The notes: generated by a model not told the origin, from the sequence alone. 64,000 nt of DNA from Apostichopus japonicus (GCF_037975245.1 NC_092561.1:13637001-13701000); one strand, 5' to 3'; shown: positions 12,604 through 26,031, counted from the first letter of the stretch. Translations and numbers: made by a program.

Positions 12604-15600
12604 ATGGTTACTACTATGGGAAAGGCACGGCTATACATACAGTGTGTGATCTACTTGTGTGTTTTACCAAGATTGGTTGTCTCCACTTCACAGCCAGACA
12701 AAGGTAAACATTTCAAAAGTACTTATGTTTGCTTGATTTTCAGTATTTCGGGAGACACGTAATATATTTGGACCTTAAGGAAATATGTCATGTTTTATCA
12801 TGTTCTTTTTAATATATACTGACGGTACGAGTATGAGTAGGCTATTAGTACGACTCCGGGTTATATTTGCATAAATAGCTATACAAGATTCCAGAACTAA
12901 GAGAACTAAGAGAAAATTAGGTCAGTTACTCAGATGCAACACACTACTCAATTAGAAAACTAAAAAAAATTACGGTATCAAACATCACAAATTTGTCAAG
13001 GACAAATGGTGTTAATATAAAAATTAATTCAAATTCGTTTGGTTGAGCTACTGAAATGTATAAAACAACATTAACATTTAGGGGGGAGCTTCCACCTCCA
13101 TCCTTCCATCGTACGTTTGGGAAACACGTTTAGTCGGGTATTTTATACATTCAGTCAGGTAAGAATTTATCAAACCCTGAATCTGCCCCTATCAAGATTT
13201 CTGACTCCGCCTACATCAATCGGGGGATTTTAGACCACCCCATACACACAAGCCATTGAAATCATGTGCGACAATGGATATACTTCACTGCATAAATCCT
13301 TTTTATCTTTGCAATCGTCATTCAAGACAGTGGCGTACTTAGAGGGGCGGTCCCCCCGAGTATCGTACCAGTCAGGGTGGTGGGTTACCATGCCACAGCC
13401 CAAATGTGTTCCCCCTATTAATGTAAATGATTGTGTTATCATTTCAAAGCTTAGCCAATTTGCATCTAGCCCCCTTGCATCAGCAACATTTTCTCAAAGG
13501 GGAGGGGGCCTTAAATCTCTGACCGAGGACGCCCCCCCCCTGCACGGTGTGACAAAGGAAGGATGCACCCGAGTGCCAACTGTTATATAGGTACGCCTAT
13601 AATTTATAGATAAATGATGGCTAAGTGTTATCACTAAACAATTACTAATTCAAATCTTTATTCCGTTTAGCTTCATAAGGATAAGATTAAACCGAGAATA
13701 CACTTAATTTGAGCTGGAGTTTTAAACAAAGGGAGAAAAAAATCATGGGTGAGTTTCATATATTTTCAGACCGACCTAAATACCCACTTTACTTATATAT
13801 TGTTTATTGTTCATTTCAGTTATTGATTTTTCAGCGAAGAGTGGTTTAATTATATCCGAGAAATACCCGAACACAGACAGCATATTCATCGGCTGGAGAA
13901 TCGTTGTAGATGGAGATTACTTTATTCGCTTAGGGTTCGAAGATTTTGGTTTATATGAAACAGATAACTGTACATTAGACTATTTTCAAGTGAGTAAATA
14001 ACATTTTTGTATTTCCATGTCAAGTAATAAGTAAAACTTGTATTCATACCCGCTTTTCATTAAAATATATATTTGATATTGTGATTAAAAAAATTATATG
14101 GAACAAGCGGAAAAGATAGCAGCCAGCTTTCTTAAAATGCAATCTTAGTTATAATGCAGCATTTCTAATTCGTATCTCATTAGTACAGGCAATTGTTTTA
14201 TTTGGTGACCTTTTTGAGCTTCATGGTTAGCTATTTGCGAATATAGCTGCATATTGCGATAAATATCAAAGTTTCTTCAGTTGCAAAAACGTTGCACATC
14301 TTTATTATATTGCCTTGTAATTTTGTAGGTTTTCCTGTAGATTAACAATCTTTATAATCGACAATATGTTTTAACAGTCCATTATTACCAAAGTACTGGT
14401 GACTATGGCCTGACAATATTTTTCTTTTGCAGCGTACAAGATAACAAGTTAAGTTTCATTCATAGATGTTTTATCATTTCTTTCGAAGCTATTCGATGGC
14501 CCTGCCATAGATTCAGACAAAGAAATTGGTACATGGTGCTGGGATAACTTCACAGAGCTGATGCCTAACACCTTTAATTCAAGCAATAATTTCTTTTACC
14601 TCCTCTTTCGTGGCTACCCTGATCATAGCAGGAAGGGATTCAAGGCAGGATATCACGCTTTCCGTAAGTTTCTTATCAAACCAATGATAAACCTACCTTG
14701 TAGAGTCATATGAATTATAATGCTTAATTACTTAATGATTAATGATAACGGAGTGAATAAATTCCTTCTAAGAATGAAGTAATTGTATATAAATTTAATT
14801 TATAAAATATCTGCTTCTAAGAGTTTTTATTTTTAAAAGGCGGGCGTTGCATGGTACACTAGCTTGACTATATAGCCAACGAGACACCACAGTGGATCCA
14901 CTAAGAAAGCAAAACGCAACATTTATTTTTGATATCCATAAATGAAATTGAATGAGTACTCTTATTCAATAACTTGCACAGGTTTTTAAAGGTGGGGAAA
15001 TTTTCCCGCTCCCAAGCCCCACCCGAGTGATTTAAGGAAGATAGATGACCCTTAAAAAAGAGTTTCCTGGGCCTGAAGATATTTAATTCTTCCTCGACTG
15101 AATTTAAAAAATCCCCTGACTGAACGTTTTACCCGACTGACGATGTGGGTAGAGTACACAATCCCATCCTCTCTCCTACCCTCCCACTCCTTCTCCTCCC
15201 CCTCACCATTCCCCTTACCAGACTCTGTGCATATCACAATTCTCATATACTGAAGGAAAAAAACTGTATTTCTTCATTTGAATTCAAATAGTATATCTTA
15301 CGTTCATGTTTTTATTTTAAAGTAACCACGACAACAGCAAAAACTGATTCGGTTTCAACTGAAGAGGATAGTTTGACAATTACGACAGAGGCTCACACAA
15401 TTTCTGTCGCAGATTCTACCACAACACCTAGTACCGATAACAGTACAGAACGTGGAGGATCGTCACACACGGTCATCAGAACAACAACAGGCAGTCCATC
15501 TAAACATCCTTTTCTTGAAATTGGTAGGACTATACGGGAAACTAATTATTAATATATTAAGTTACCATTATTGCCTAATATTATATAGCAGGAATTCATT

Positions 15601-18378
15601 TCTTATTTTAATATACAGTTTGAAAAGGTTTGTCGCGTTAAAATATGTTATTCTTTTTTGTCTCATCTTTTTTCATTGGGTATTTGAACGTCATATGATA
15701 CATTGAACAAAACCACATCATGCATGATTACTTAGTACAAAGATAGTAACTTTAGTAATTTGAAAATTGTCTATCACAACACACGCACTGTTGTCTCTCA
15801 GCAAAATTTTCAATTAACAGTGTGGTAAACAACTTGTACGAAACTCCCTTATGATATTCAAATTAGCTTTCATCAAATAGCATCCTACATTAAAAGTCCA
15901 TCCTTATACACAAAAATTCCTTTGCAAATTCGATCTTACTGAAAAAGAAACGGACAGTTACCGAAAGCTGTGAGAATGCTACCAAATGATATTGTACGAC
16001 ATCCTTGGAGTTATGAATTCTCCTTTCTACTTGAAGAGCGAATTTAAATTTACACAAGAATTCATTTAACACAGATGACTCGAACTTCAACTTCTTACCT
16101 AAACACGTCAAATTTAAATGAAAAAATAAGAAGTTATACATATGTGCTAGAGAAAAATTGTACCCTAAAAAAAATCTTGCTTAGCCAATACTAACTGAAG
16201 GCCCAGGGTACATTGCTGAACATAAAATTTGAAGCAGTATTGCGTTCCCAGAATATTTATTCCATTGTGTCATGTGCTCATTACAAAAGTTACAGACTGG
16301 ACTATCTACAGTATTAAACTCATACCACAAAGGCGATAATTTTTGTCAAGGATTCGATGAATAAATGTTTTGATTTTTAAGTAACCATGACAACGGCAAA
16401 TGCTGATACAGTTTCGGTTGAAGAGAATAGTTTAACAACTATATGACAGATTCTCACACAATTTCTGTCACAGATTCTAGCACAACATCTAGTACCGACT
16501 ACAGTTCAGAACTTGGAGAAACGTCACCCACCGTCATCGGAAGAACAGGCAGTCCATCTAATAATCCTTTTCTTGAAATTGGTAGGACTAATTGAAATTG
16601 TTACCTATACGGGAAACTAATTATTAATCTATTGATTTACGGTTATTGCTTGATATTCTATAGAAGACATTCATTTCTCATATTAAAGCTACAGTTTTAA
16701 AAAGTTCGTCACCTTTCAAATATTCTATTAAAGGAAATAATCGAGTGGAAATATACATTTAAAAAGGGATGAATATGAAAATAAATCTGAGTAGATATAT
16801 TTTATAAAGTATATTGCGTTTGGGTTTAAAAATTGTTAGACTTTGTATTACTGATTGAGTAAATTTAACACAACATCTCGTCACAAAGCAGGGCTATCAA
16901 AGCCAACTGCAGGACGTAAAAAGTAAGTTCCTCCTATATGGAAATGACATATGTTTGGAAAGGCGTGCCGAACGTTTACACATACCCTCATTTTTAACTT
17001 GTCCTCAAGTCAGTAAAATAAGCCTCCTCAATCGGAGCTCCAGATCTTTGTCAAGGACTCTACAGCACTAAAAGTTAAATAACGTTATCGCTTAATGATA
17101 CCCTTTAACCGAGAGAGCTTCTGTTTGGGGATGGGTTGGGATATTGTCAGTTGAAATTTAAATTATGTCTTGATTATTCAGGGCATGAGTGCGTTACATG
17201 TTTTATAAGTTAACTGATATGTATACAAACTGAATAAAAACGTTCACAGTAAACATACACATATTTATGTATGCACACAACGCTTCTTCGATATGTTATA
17301 GTTTCTTTATGTTCTTTTAATTTTTAATTTTTTCTTCTTTCAGCTTTCCTCGTACCTGTCAGCTCTGGGATCTTCCTGTTTCTCCTCCTGTGCATAGTCT
17401 TCTGTTGTTTTGTGGCTTGCAGGTAAATACATACTCGATTTAAGTGATATTTGTTTGATTTATATCAAAAGCAATTCTTTTGGACATCATCAGCAAGACG
17501 TAAGAGTAGAATTACTATCAACTAGATTGACGTACGAAAATGAAAGGCATTATCAACAAGTATAATATAGATTATATGACACATTTGTTTTTCTTATACC
17601 AGAACACTTAGAATTAACGTCTTTATATGACTTAGAAACGTAATGTCACTGGCACTCGGACCACATGACCATGCATGCAAATACACGTTGTTAATTCACG
17701 TGTTATTTTGAAATCATATTCTTTTTAAGGAGATCGAAAACCGACAAAGACCGATCGTTCAGAGATGCAACTACTGAAAATGCCAGGGAACCAGCTAATA
17801 TCGAAAGTAATTCATTAAATGCAATTGCGGAAAGATCAAAAACAAATATTAAAAGTGATCCTCCAATTTCAATGAAAAATGAAGTTATAGGTATGAATAC
17901 TTTCAAGAATGAGAGTTCCGAGGGAAAACCTTTCACGTCGATTGGCAAATCTGATCTAACTGTACCACCTAACGCCATTGATAGTAGTTCCACGAAAAAC
18001 GCTAAAAGTGGCGTACTTCATGCCTTACCAAAAAAGAATAAGAGAGAGAGTGAGATGATGGTTAATAATGCAGCTTACCAAAGCTATGATGAAGACGATT
18101 CACAAGAGAACAGACCAGAGAGTTTCTACTACTCATCTGTCAACTACGCCGCTATAGAAAATGAAAAACTAAAACAAAATGGCAACATGAGTGACGTCAT
18201 TGAAGGCTTGAAACTTGAAATGACACCAAACATCGTATATGAAGGTTTTAATGACGACACCAACGGAGTGAATGGAGAAAACGCTCCAAGTTACTACACT
18301 CTCCAAAATCCAGATTACCAGAGTGGAAAAGAAGTCGGTGAGAAGTATGACTCACTTGAAATTTACGAGCCAGTTTAG
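12604..18378 (+). CDS. CUB-domain type I membrane receptor-like protein, copy 2 (complete)
   Basis: Exons: 12604 or 12616-12703 (signal peptide), 13820-13989 and 14489-14663 (CUB), 15323-15523 (Thr/Ser-rich stalk), 17344-17422 (membrane helix) and 17730-18378 (tail, stop TAG). From the second ATG (12616) the spliced frame is 1362 nt, 453 aa, with all phases matching. The signal peptide has a hydrophobic core VIYLCVLPRLVV. CUB motifs are KYPNTDSIF, GWRIVV, LGFEDFGL, DNC, LFDGPAIDS, GTWCW and KGFKAGY. Several NxS/T sites are visible. The helix is SSGIFLFLLLCIVFCCFVA. The 215-residue tail is hydrophilic with tyrosines in YQSY, NYAAI, VYEGF, YYTL, NPDY, YDSL and YEPV. The two YxxL motifs are 14 residues apart, wider than a classic ITAM. 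The ectodomain is about 85-90% like copy 1 by eye, but helix and tail are not homologous. Ligand and pathway are unknown. Confidence 0.8.
13171..15710 (+). repeat. Segmental duplication, copy B (partner 1-2230)
   Basis: Collinear partner of the first 2.2 kb. It is slightly longer because copy A lost part of the stalk exon and the intron before it. It spans the intron after the signal exon, both CUB exons and the first stalk exon. Confidence 0.8.
16382..16581 (+). pseudogene. Duplicated, frameshifted stalk exon inside receptor copy 2
   Basis: This stretch is a second copy of the stalk exon 15323-15523, flanked by the same acceptor (TTTTAAG) and donor (GTAGGAC) contexts. It differs by a 3-nt deletion, which is harmless, and a 2-nt insertion near 16440 that brings a TGA into frame. 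The parent exon is phase 1-1, so an intact copy could have been included without disturbing the frame. With the insertion it can only be skipped, or it would end the protein before the membrane helix, giving a secreted ectodomain. Skipping is the simpler reading. Confidence 0.7.
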
Positions 18379-18387
18379 AGCCCGAAA

Positions 18388-18390
<3 letters not shown>

Positions 18391-18480
<90 letters not shown>
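18391..18480. repeat. (AT)n microsatellite just after receptor copy 2 stop
   Basis: 90 bases of AT dinucleotide, 12 bases beyond the TAG, so probably in the 3' UTR of receptor copy 2. A second AT tract followed by (GT)n lies at about 18556-18602 and a third at about 18638-18653. Confidence 0.9.
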
Positions 18481-18484
<4 letters not shown>

Positions 18485-18556
18485 GATATCTAAGCAAACG
18501 GTATGGACCATACAGAAAGATGTAGTGTAAGTTTATTTTCAGTCACACACATGCAA

Positions 18557-18597
<41 letters not shown>

Positions 18598-18659
18598 CGT
18601 GTGACGGTGTGATTTTTTTCATATAGGTAAAGGGCATATATATATATATATATACACTT

Positions 18660-21130
18660 AATTGATTTTCGTGAGACAGAAAGTTATATTGGACTGAGGC
18701 TTCTTCTTCACCTCTTTAAAATACCCTGTTATGGTGGTTGGATTCGACCTTGTACTCACCTTTATATATAAATTAAAAATCCACCGACTGTTCTTCCATA
18801 CAGCCTAAAGGATCATTTGACTACCTCTCTCAACGTAAATACACTATTTTACATAACGGACGTTGTTCATAGCACATATTATCATTTCAAATAAGACAAT
18901 ACACAATAGTGACGAAAAGTCACTTGGAATAGATTATACCACGGAAGCCAATATTTGTCCCACGCTTCACTCAGGTTTTCCTGACAAAAAGATACATTTT
19001 TGTATAAGGAAGCAATCTTTCAGAAATAGCTGCGAACCTTGAACAGAGGAAATAGAATTTGCGACCCTAACTTAAAAGGGTAGTATAGGCTATCTCACCA
19101 AAATAATCATTAAAATAAACATAGAATCACCATTTAATATAAGTGTACCGCGTAACACCCCGTCAAATGACGAGGACATTGGTGTTTATTCAGCAACTAT
19201 ATGTAATGATGTATTGTAGTACAACTGAAAAGGTATCACTGCCTTCCCTTAGAATACATGAACACAATTATTATATGTTTGGTTGAGTAATTATGAGTCA
19301 TGTATCACATAAGTTTCTCACAAACCTACGTTATTCCATATATATAATTATTTTATGTTTCGTCATTCTTAAACTTATCTATAGATTAAACGCATTTTCT
19401 CTTTGTTGATGATGCAGATTTTATTAAAAAAATTCAATTTTAGTTACAACTATATAGCAAAATATATTAAATATCTCATAACCTGTGATTTTGATTTCGG
19501 TTAATAGTAAAACGATACTTGACTTTAATGTGATTTCGTTTGTCAAGTTTGATGCAAATGCTAACAATTACTTTTAAGCCAAAAGAAGATCAGATAAAGT
19601 GGAGAACCCCGAAGGAAATACGAAAATTCGTTGGACGGTTCTCTTCCAAATTCGTTTGATTCGAAGATACTACTTTGTAATACGATGCTAGCAAATTATA
19701 CTTTTGACCAAATCTGACGAAATTTCTGACATGTAATTATGTTGAAAACAACGAATATCTAAATATTGTTACAGATTTTACCCCTAGAACGCACCGGATT
19801 CTGAGTTATATTGTAAAGAAAGATGTTCCGATGTATTCATCTCAACATGTTGCCGTTTCCGGTGGCTTCGCTCCCTGTACCCCACCCCTACCCCACCATG
19901 GCTCTGAGATCCCCCTCCCCAGGATCGTGTTACGTTCTCCTTTACACATCCATTGCAATTGGCTTTACATGCTTCCTTTGAAGCACCTTGCTCCCAGTTT
20001 GTTTGTTTGTTTGCTTGTTTGCTTGTTTGTTTCAATTTCAAAATCGTCCCCTCTCCTTCACATCTCCTAAACAACGCAAATGAGTTCACGAATAAAAATA
20101 AAACCCAAAAGATTTCTGTGAACGTGTGTACCAGACGCATACCATTGTCGAGACCAAGTTGTATGTCACCTAAGTACAACTGGCTAATATCAATTAGTCT
20201 TTAACTCGACCTAAGAGGAAGTGGAACGATCATTGGCTGTTTGCACACATAACTTCGTTTTCTGAAAAGCTATATTTGTTCCTAACAGTACAAAACACAG
20301 TATTGTTTTGTTATACATTCACAATTTGTCATTATCATCGTGATGATTCAGCGTTTGCTTAGTCTTTCCTGCTACAGACGAAAACAAATAGGTTTATTTT
20401 ACTACTCAGTCAAGGTATACACAACTCTAACATATTTTGTTATCGTATAAGCAATATACATACACATGTTACTGTAATGCTGCACCATTGCAAACCACTC
20501 ACCTTAATTCCCTCATCCATTATTAGTAATTAGATTTTGTGTCCTGCGCATCCGATTTCTTGTTGAATTGGAGCCATATTTGTTCCTTCATTCTCGACAA
20601 TTCCTAAGATAAGTAGGCTTATAAAACAAGGCCCACGCGGGGGTAAAAAAAAGGATCCCCCACCGCCACTTCACAATTCATTCTTGGATAAAATAAAAGG
20701 AGTAAAATGGAAGATGAAACAACCAATGCAGGGACGTCCAGCTGCTGGACCGCCACCCCCCGGAGGGGGAGGGGGCGAGAGTTATGGGTGTTCTAGAGGC
20801 GTGACTTGAACATTGTTTTCTGTAATCGTTTATGTTCATTACTGGCATATATATATACTCAATAGAAGGTTGAATTACCACACTGTGCTGTATACAATAT
20901 CGATCAACATATCGTATCGAAACTGGTAGGGAGAGAAGGGTTGGGAGGAAGATGTATTATGACACTTAATTGTTGTATATAATAATCAATAATATTCAGC
21001 AGTTATTTTTAATAATAATCATGATTAGAATAATAATCAGCAGTTAATTTTTCTAATCAATCAGCAGTTATTTTTTTGTTGTTGCAATAATCAACAGTTT
21101 TTTTTTTATAATCAGTAGTTAATATTACTC
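18660..21130. other. Intergenic, no gene recognised
   Basis: No exon chain or family match is visible. Short C-rich and G-rich stretches (19860-19925, 20750-20775) resemble decayed MITE ends. Several reading frames of 60-130 codons have no recognisable protein character. Confidence 0.45.
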
Positions 21131-21405
21131 ATGTTTTCAACACTTTAGCGATCACAAATGTGGGAGAAGCCCGCAATGGCTTATGGATTACAACATACAC
21201 GTCGGGGACTTCCAATTCAACATTTTAATTCAAATTGTGGATATTTTCAACTTAGAAATTAATTTCAGATGGGAAAACCCTAGATTGCTCTTGGATGAAA
21301 AACCCACCTTAGTATTACACGGCCGGGTATCGAACCTGGAACCTCGCGATTGCTAAGCCTCATTGATTCAAATGCCACCGCCTTTATATACTCGGCCACA
21401 GCACC
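21130..21405 (-). repeat. tRNA-Leu/Ser-like SINE
   Basis: On the minus strand the head at 21405 reads GGTGCTGTGGCCGAGT, then AAAGGCGG (class II tRNA A-box style), a long variable region, and GGTTCGATACCCGG (B box). The body continues about 200 bases to CCATAAGCCATTGCGGG and a tail of TAATAATCAGCAG-like units. A 5'-truncated relative lies at 31633-31745. Confidence 0.7.
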
Positions 21406-21479
21406 GGTATATATGTATAAGTGAAGGGGTGCTTCCGTAGTCCTCACCCTGGTGCCGTTAGAGCGGACTCACATGGATG

Positions 21480-24400
21480 TGGAGGAGGTTCTGTAAGTCC
21501 TCCCACCAAAAACATAAGATTAAAATTCTAGACGTGAAATAATGAATTTTAACTTTTTTAAGCTTAGTAAGATTTATACCTATTAGCTCCGTAATGCAAT
21601 CAAGTCTTACAGTCTTAAATACTAATATTTTTGGGGATTTATTTCATATTTTGTGGGGTTAAGAAGAAGAGGGAATTCTACAGTTGGTGACTTGCTTTTA
21701 TATCCTGTTGTTGCTTTTGTTTTACACTGTTGTTTCTATATATGCGTAATGATACTTAGTAAGCTGTATAATAATGAATGAAAGATGGTAGGTGTTCACT
21801 TCCTCTTAACCATAATCATGATCAGGACCATTGCTGACAATGTATACCTCGTGTGGGATCCATTCAGTGTTATTACTCGGTGTACAATACATGAACTGTT
21901 GGGATTCATTATGTGTGTCAGTATGGCTTTTGTCTTGTTGAGTGAGTCATTTAGCTGTGCGAATAATTAACCTCTGAGTATACCAGTTAAGTACAGTGTT
22001 TTGCGCAATGTCATGAAATGACTACACAATGATATCGATTTTTTTATGAAATTTAAACCTATAAACACTACAGCATATGACAGTCAAGTTGCCAAACAGA
22101 AATACAATAAACCCCACCAAAAAACCCCTACCATATGCATATGCACATACTCACATGCACCCACGCACGCTCACATTACCCCTATGTCGTATTCATGGCA
22201 TTGTTATAGTACTCGAAATTACTCGGTGCTCGATTGTCTCAATGGATGAAAAGTATTTGGACATTAAATTACGTGTACTCATCACTGCGTGCTCGCACAC
22301 GGATGTCTATGTGCTCGTGTACTCCAGTTAAAGTAGAGCATTACATATGCAGACATTCTAGGCACTGAATGGAACTCAATCAAAACATATATGTATACGG
22401 GGGAATAGCAATGGCTTTTTAGACAGTTATCATTAAGTTGCGTTATAAAGAATCAGCCAATTGGGACAACTTTCCTCTGCCATACCACTCTATCGTGTCT
22501 TCGTATATCATGCTTCAAAATACTCGCATTGACAGTATGAGTAGTTGTTATACCTATGTCTGATAGAATAACATCTATCCATACCTTATACACTGTGAGA
22601 AAAACTGCTTCAAAGCGTGACTTGAAAATACAGTGAACCATAAATCGTACCAATTGGGTGTAATCAACCATGTATGATACCTTCTAAGCTCAGGATATTT
22701 CCTTTGTTATTCACAGAAGTTTGCATGAGCTAATGAAACATCAGGTAGTCACTTTCTCATGTCAGACAAAATGAAATCGGATCATTTTATGAATAAACAC
22801 TTTTATGGCATTGTGTAAATGTGCATTATCGGTGATTAATAGATTCTTTAGGGACATGGATTCTTTCCCTGAAGTTTTGATATGTCAGCATAGAAAGAAT
22901 AACCTTTGGGTAACTATCCAATAAAGTAGAACGTTTAGCAGTTCTGCAGGGAATAACTACAGGAAAGGAAGCTGATTTCGGTGGACCGCAAATCAATAGA
23001 CACAAAAAAGAAAGCAATTTTCTACCTTTACATTCTGATGTTGTCATGTAAACTATTGGTTATCTCTGTATGGTATTATATGCCTGAAACACAGTGCGGA
23101 CTGCACCTATGTATTAAAAAGATGCACTGGCAAGCTGACACAGATATTGCTGTAGATTATTCTAATTAAACGAGCTAAAGTGAAGTTTGATTTAGATTCT
23201 ATCGATTCTATCGAATCATATGCTTTGCATGAAGGAATCACAAAGTAACTCTTCTGAGAAATCAAGCTCTCCAGAATCCATGATGAGAATTTACGAGGCT
23301 CGTCGCAATTATGCCTGTCCTCTTTACACTAGCTTTCTGCAATTATGCCTAACCAGTTTAACGGACTTGTACAGAACAATATAAGAGATCCTTATATCGT
23401 TCTACTACACACGTTGGCTATCACCGTAATGAAAATTAGAGAGCTGCCATATATTCAGCAACTCCCAGACAAAAGAGCTATTATCTGCTGTGAACTAAAT
23501 CGTCCACGTTCAGCAGACACAACTAAACCAGTCAATGATGTTGACGGTTCGAAGTCAATCAGCACAATGACGGTATTTAGTCAGCCAGCGCTTCTCACGT
23601 GGTTCTGGAATGCAAAGCATGATGAGATAGAATAAGTACTTATGCAACGTCCCTATATGGCTTTGTTCTACCGTTGGAACAAATACATAGAAAAATAGGA
23701 ACACCTTTCAATATGGAGTTTCCATTCTTGTGGTTTTCTTTATATTGGTAACGTAAAAGGCTAGGCGTTTTCCGGTCATAAAATAAAACGGAGGCAACAA
23801 ACACGTATACTATTTAAGAAAAACACAAACAACGAACCCACTCGGATCAGCTCTCAGCCCCAGTCCCCTTGCATCCGGGCTTGTGACTGTGTGATCATCG
23901 TCGGGTGTGTATCACAATTTACCTAATAGGGGAAGTTAATGCTGCACAGAATTTTAGCCAAAAGGCCGAGAAGCGACAAAAAGGTCGGTATAACGCAAGA
24001 CCTATAGAAAAGGGAGGCTTAAACATAATGGCTCACTGTTTTCATATGTGTCAAATAGACTAGCAAGCACAGCAAAGAAACGCATGATTGCTTAATCATA
24101 ATGACCAGCTACGTAAAACCCGTTGTATACTTGTTTAGAATTTCATTTGCATGATAAAGGAATCTTTTAAACTAGTATACCCGTACTACAACTATAGGTT
24201 ATTTGCTCAAAGATAAATACAATTCTCTAGCTAAAGATATAACAGCTGTCATATTATTTATAAATTTAGTCACATGTCAAATTGGTGTCACAGTCAGCAA
24301 ATAAGTCACAGTGGATCAGATGAATTTACTACAGTTGCATTTTCTTTCTCATTTCTCTTGCATTTTCAACAAATATTGAACTTTTGCTTAAAATCACGCA

Positions 24401-25660
24401 AATGAATCAACCTTTTGCATAGCTAAATGATCACTTACGTAACATTTAAAAGATGTTTAGAATTTGTTCAAAACCACCTTGCTAGTATATGTTTATTAGA
24501 GAAATCAGGCAATCATAGCTGAGAAATATTGAGAACGAAGAAACAAAACAAAGATATCACATTACTTTAGCAGTATACACTCTCTCACCGTATACGTGAT
24601 AATTTCATGTAAATGTATAGCATAAAATAGCCTAAATAATTAACAAATGTCTTACTTTGTATAGTTGAGTCATCTTACATACTTTAGGGGATTTCTCAGT
24701 ACCTTTTATTGACATCAACGGAAAACCGTTGAATGTAAGTGTGTGGCCTCAGCCCTCCGTTACAAATTGCAGCGCAAGTTTACCGTCAGTATATATTGCT
24801 CCATTATATAAGAGTCGCCACGTTATCCCAGTTCGTTTCTACACTGACGTATACGGTACTTAGCCAATGTTTCTAGAACTGCATAGACAGAAGTTTTCAA
24901 CTGAAATGTCCTAATCACCATGATTATAATATCTGATCATTGGATTATCCTGGCGATTTGCATATTAATCCACCATTACCAATTAGATGTCGAGCTAGAA
25001 AAGATGAACATAATTCATGGGTCTTTCCTCGCTGATTTGCCAAAATCTGAAATGCCTTTATGTCACTTTCAAACCTCTTGAATTGTTGCCGCATCAGAAG
25101 TCCATAGACATGCTCCCCCACATCCAAGCACACGAAATAATGCTTAATAACTGCAAAGACGGTACACACTGTCACAAAAGGCATGGTTATACTTATATAT
25201 ACTTATATTAGGGACTGTTCTCGACAAGGAATGGCATGCACAGAATTTCCAAGATGGTGGGTTAAATTCGGGCTACCTCAATCCCCCCCCCCCCCCACAC
25301 ACACACACCCTGATTGATTTGGTAAGGGCATGAAACTTTACGGAATTACCAGAATTTTGGTGGGAAATCCCCACTCCCCGTTTTCACTCGCCACTGGCGA
25401 CCATGGTTACCGGGCAAATGTAAATTAATCTAAGTGTGGTACGGTACCTAGTCTGGCACCTGGGTTGGACTAACCATGGAGGTTTTACCTCCATGGACTA
25501 ACAGAGTTGCTCTTTTATTCCTCGCCGGGTACGAACGACTTGACTGAACCGACTGTAGATGAGGTTCGAAGGTCACTGCACGATTACCCCAAAAAATGTA
25601 ATTGTGCGGAAAATACATCCAATGCAAACTTCTTGTTCAAACCTGTATCACTATTCAAAA
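21480..25660. other. Intergenic, no gene recognised
   Basis: No recognisable protein or RNA gene apart from the U2-headed repeat at 23836-23976. A C-run with (AC)n occurs at about 25278-25310. Reading frames of up to 96 codons (for example 23345-23635) show no family signal and are taken as chance. Confidence 0.45.
23836..23976 (-). repeat. U2-snRNA-headed repeat, copy B
   Basis: On the minus strand it opens with GTCGCTTCTCGGCCTTTT, the canonical first bases of U2 snRNA, then GGCTAAAATTCTGTGCAG. The rest is not U2. It shares CGATGATCACACAGTCAC, GCAAGGGGACTGGGG and GAGAGC with the copy at 38455-38638. The 3' hairpin present in that copy is not clear here. Confidence 0.65.
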
Positions 25661-26031
25661 CATATTACTGTTAAAGAGGCCATGACACGAAAAATCCAAC
25701 TCATCGAGAGTAACTTCCTCTGAATCTATGAGAAAATCTATGTTCAAAACTATCCTCAACACCTTGAAAACCTCAAGGACTAATTAGTAATTAACGTTTT
25801 AATATTCGCATCCGAAAATAGATATCTGAGAATGCGATTTCACAACAAGACAATGATGACGTCATGTTAGGAACACACGTGCAAAGCCCAGGCATGTATC
25901 GGATGCGCGACGATCATACCGTTCCATATACAGTACACGCACATTTACACTGAGAGAACAACCACTGTATTACGCTATATCGTTAGAAATTTCAAGTTTG
26001 TTTTACAACTGTTGTAAACTATCCGAGAGAA

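Noticed and set aside
18272-18493. 73-codon frame after the receptor tail
   Set aside because: Overlaps the tail exon in another frame and ends in (AT)n.
19784-20179. 131-codon frame on the minus strand
   Set aside because: Low-complexity (Lys-Gln-Thr-Asn repeats), no family signal, no splice context.
21310-21405. Possible tRNA-Leu gene
   Set aside because: Stems do not pair well and the sequence continues into a SINE body.
23345-23635. 96-codon frame on the plus strand
   Set aside because: No recognisable domain and no neighbouring exons. Probably chance.
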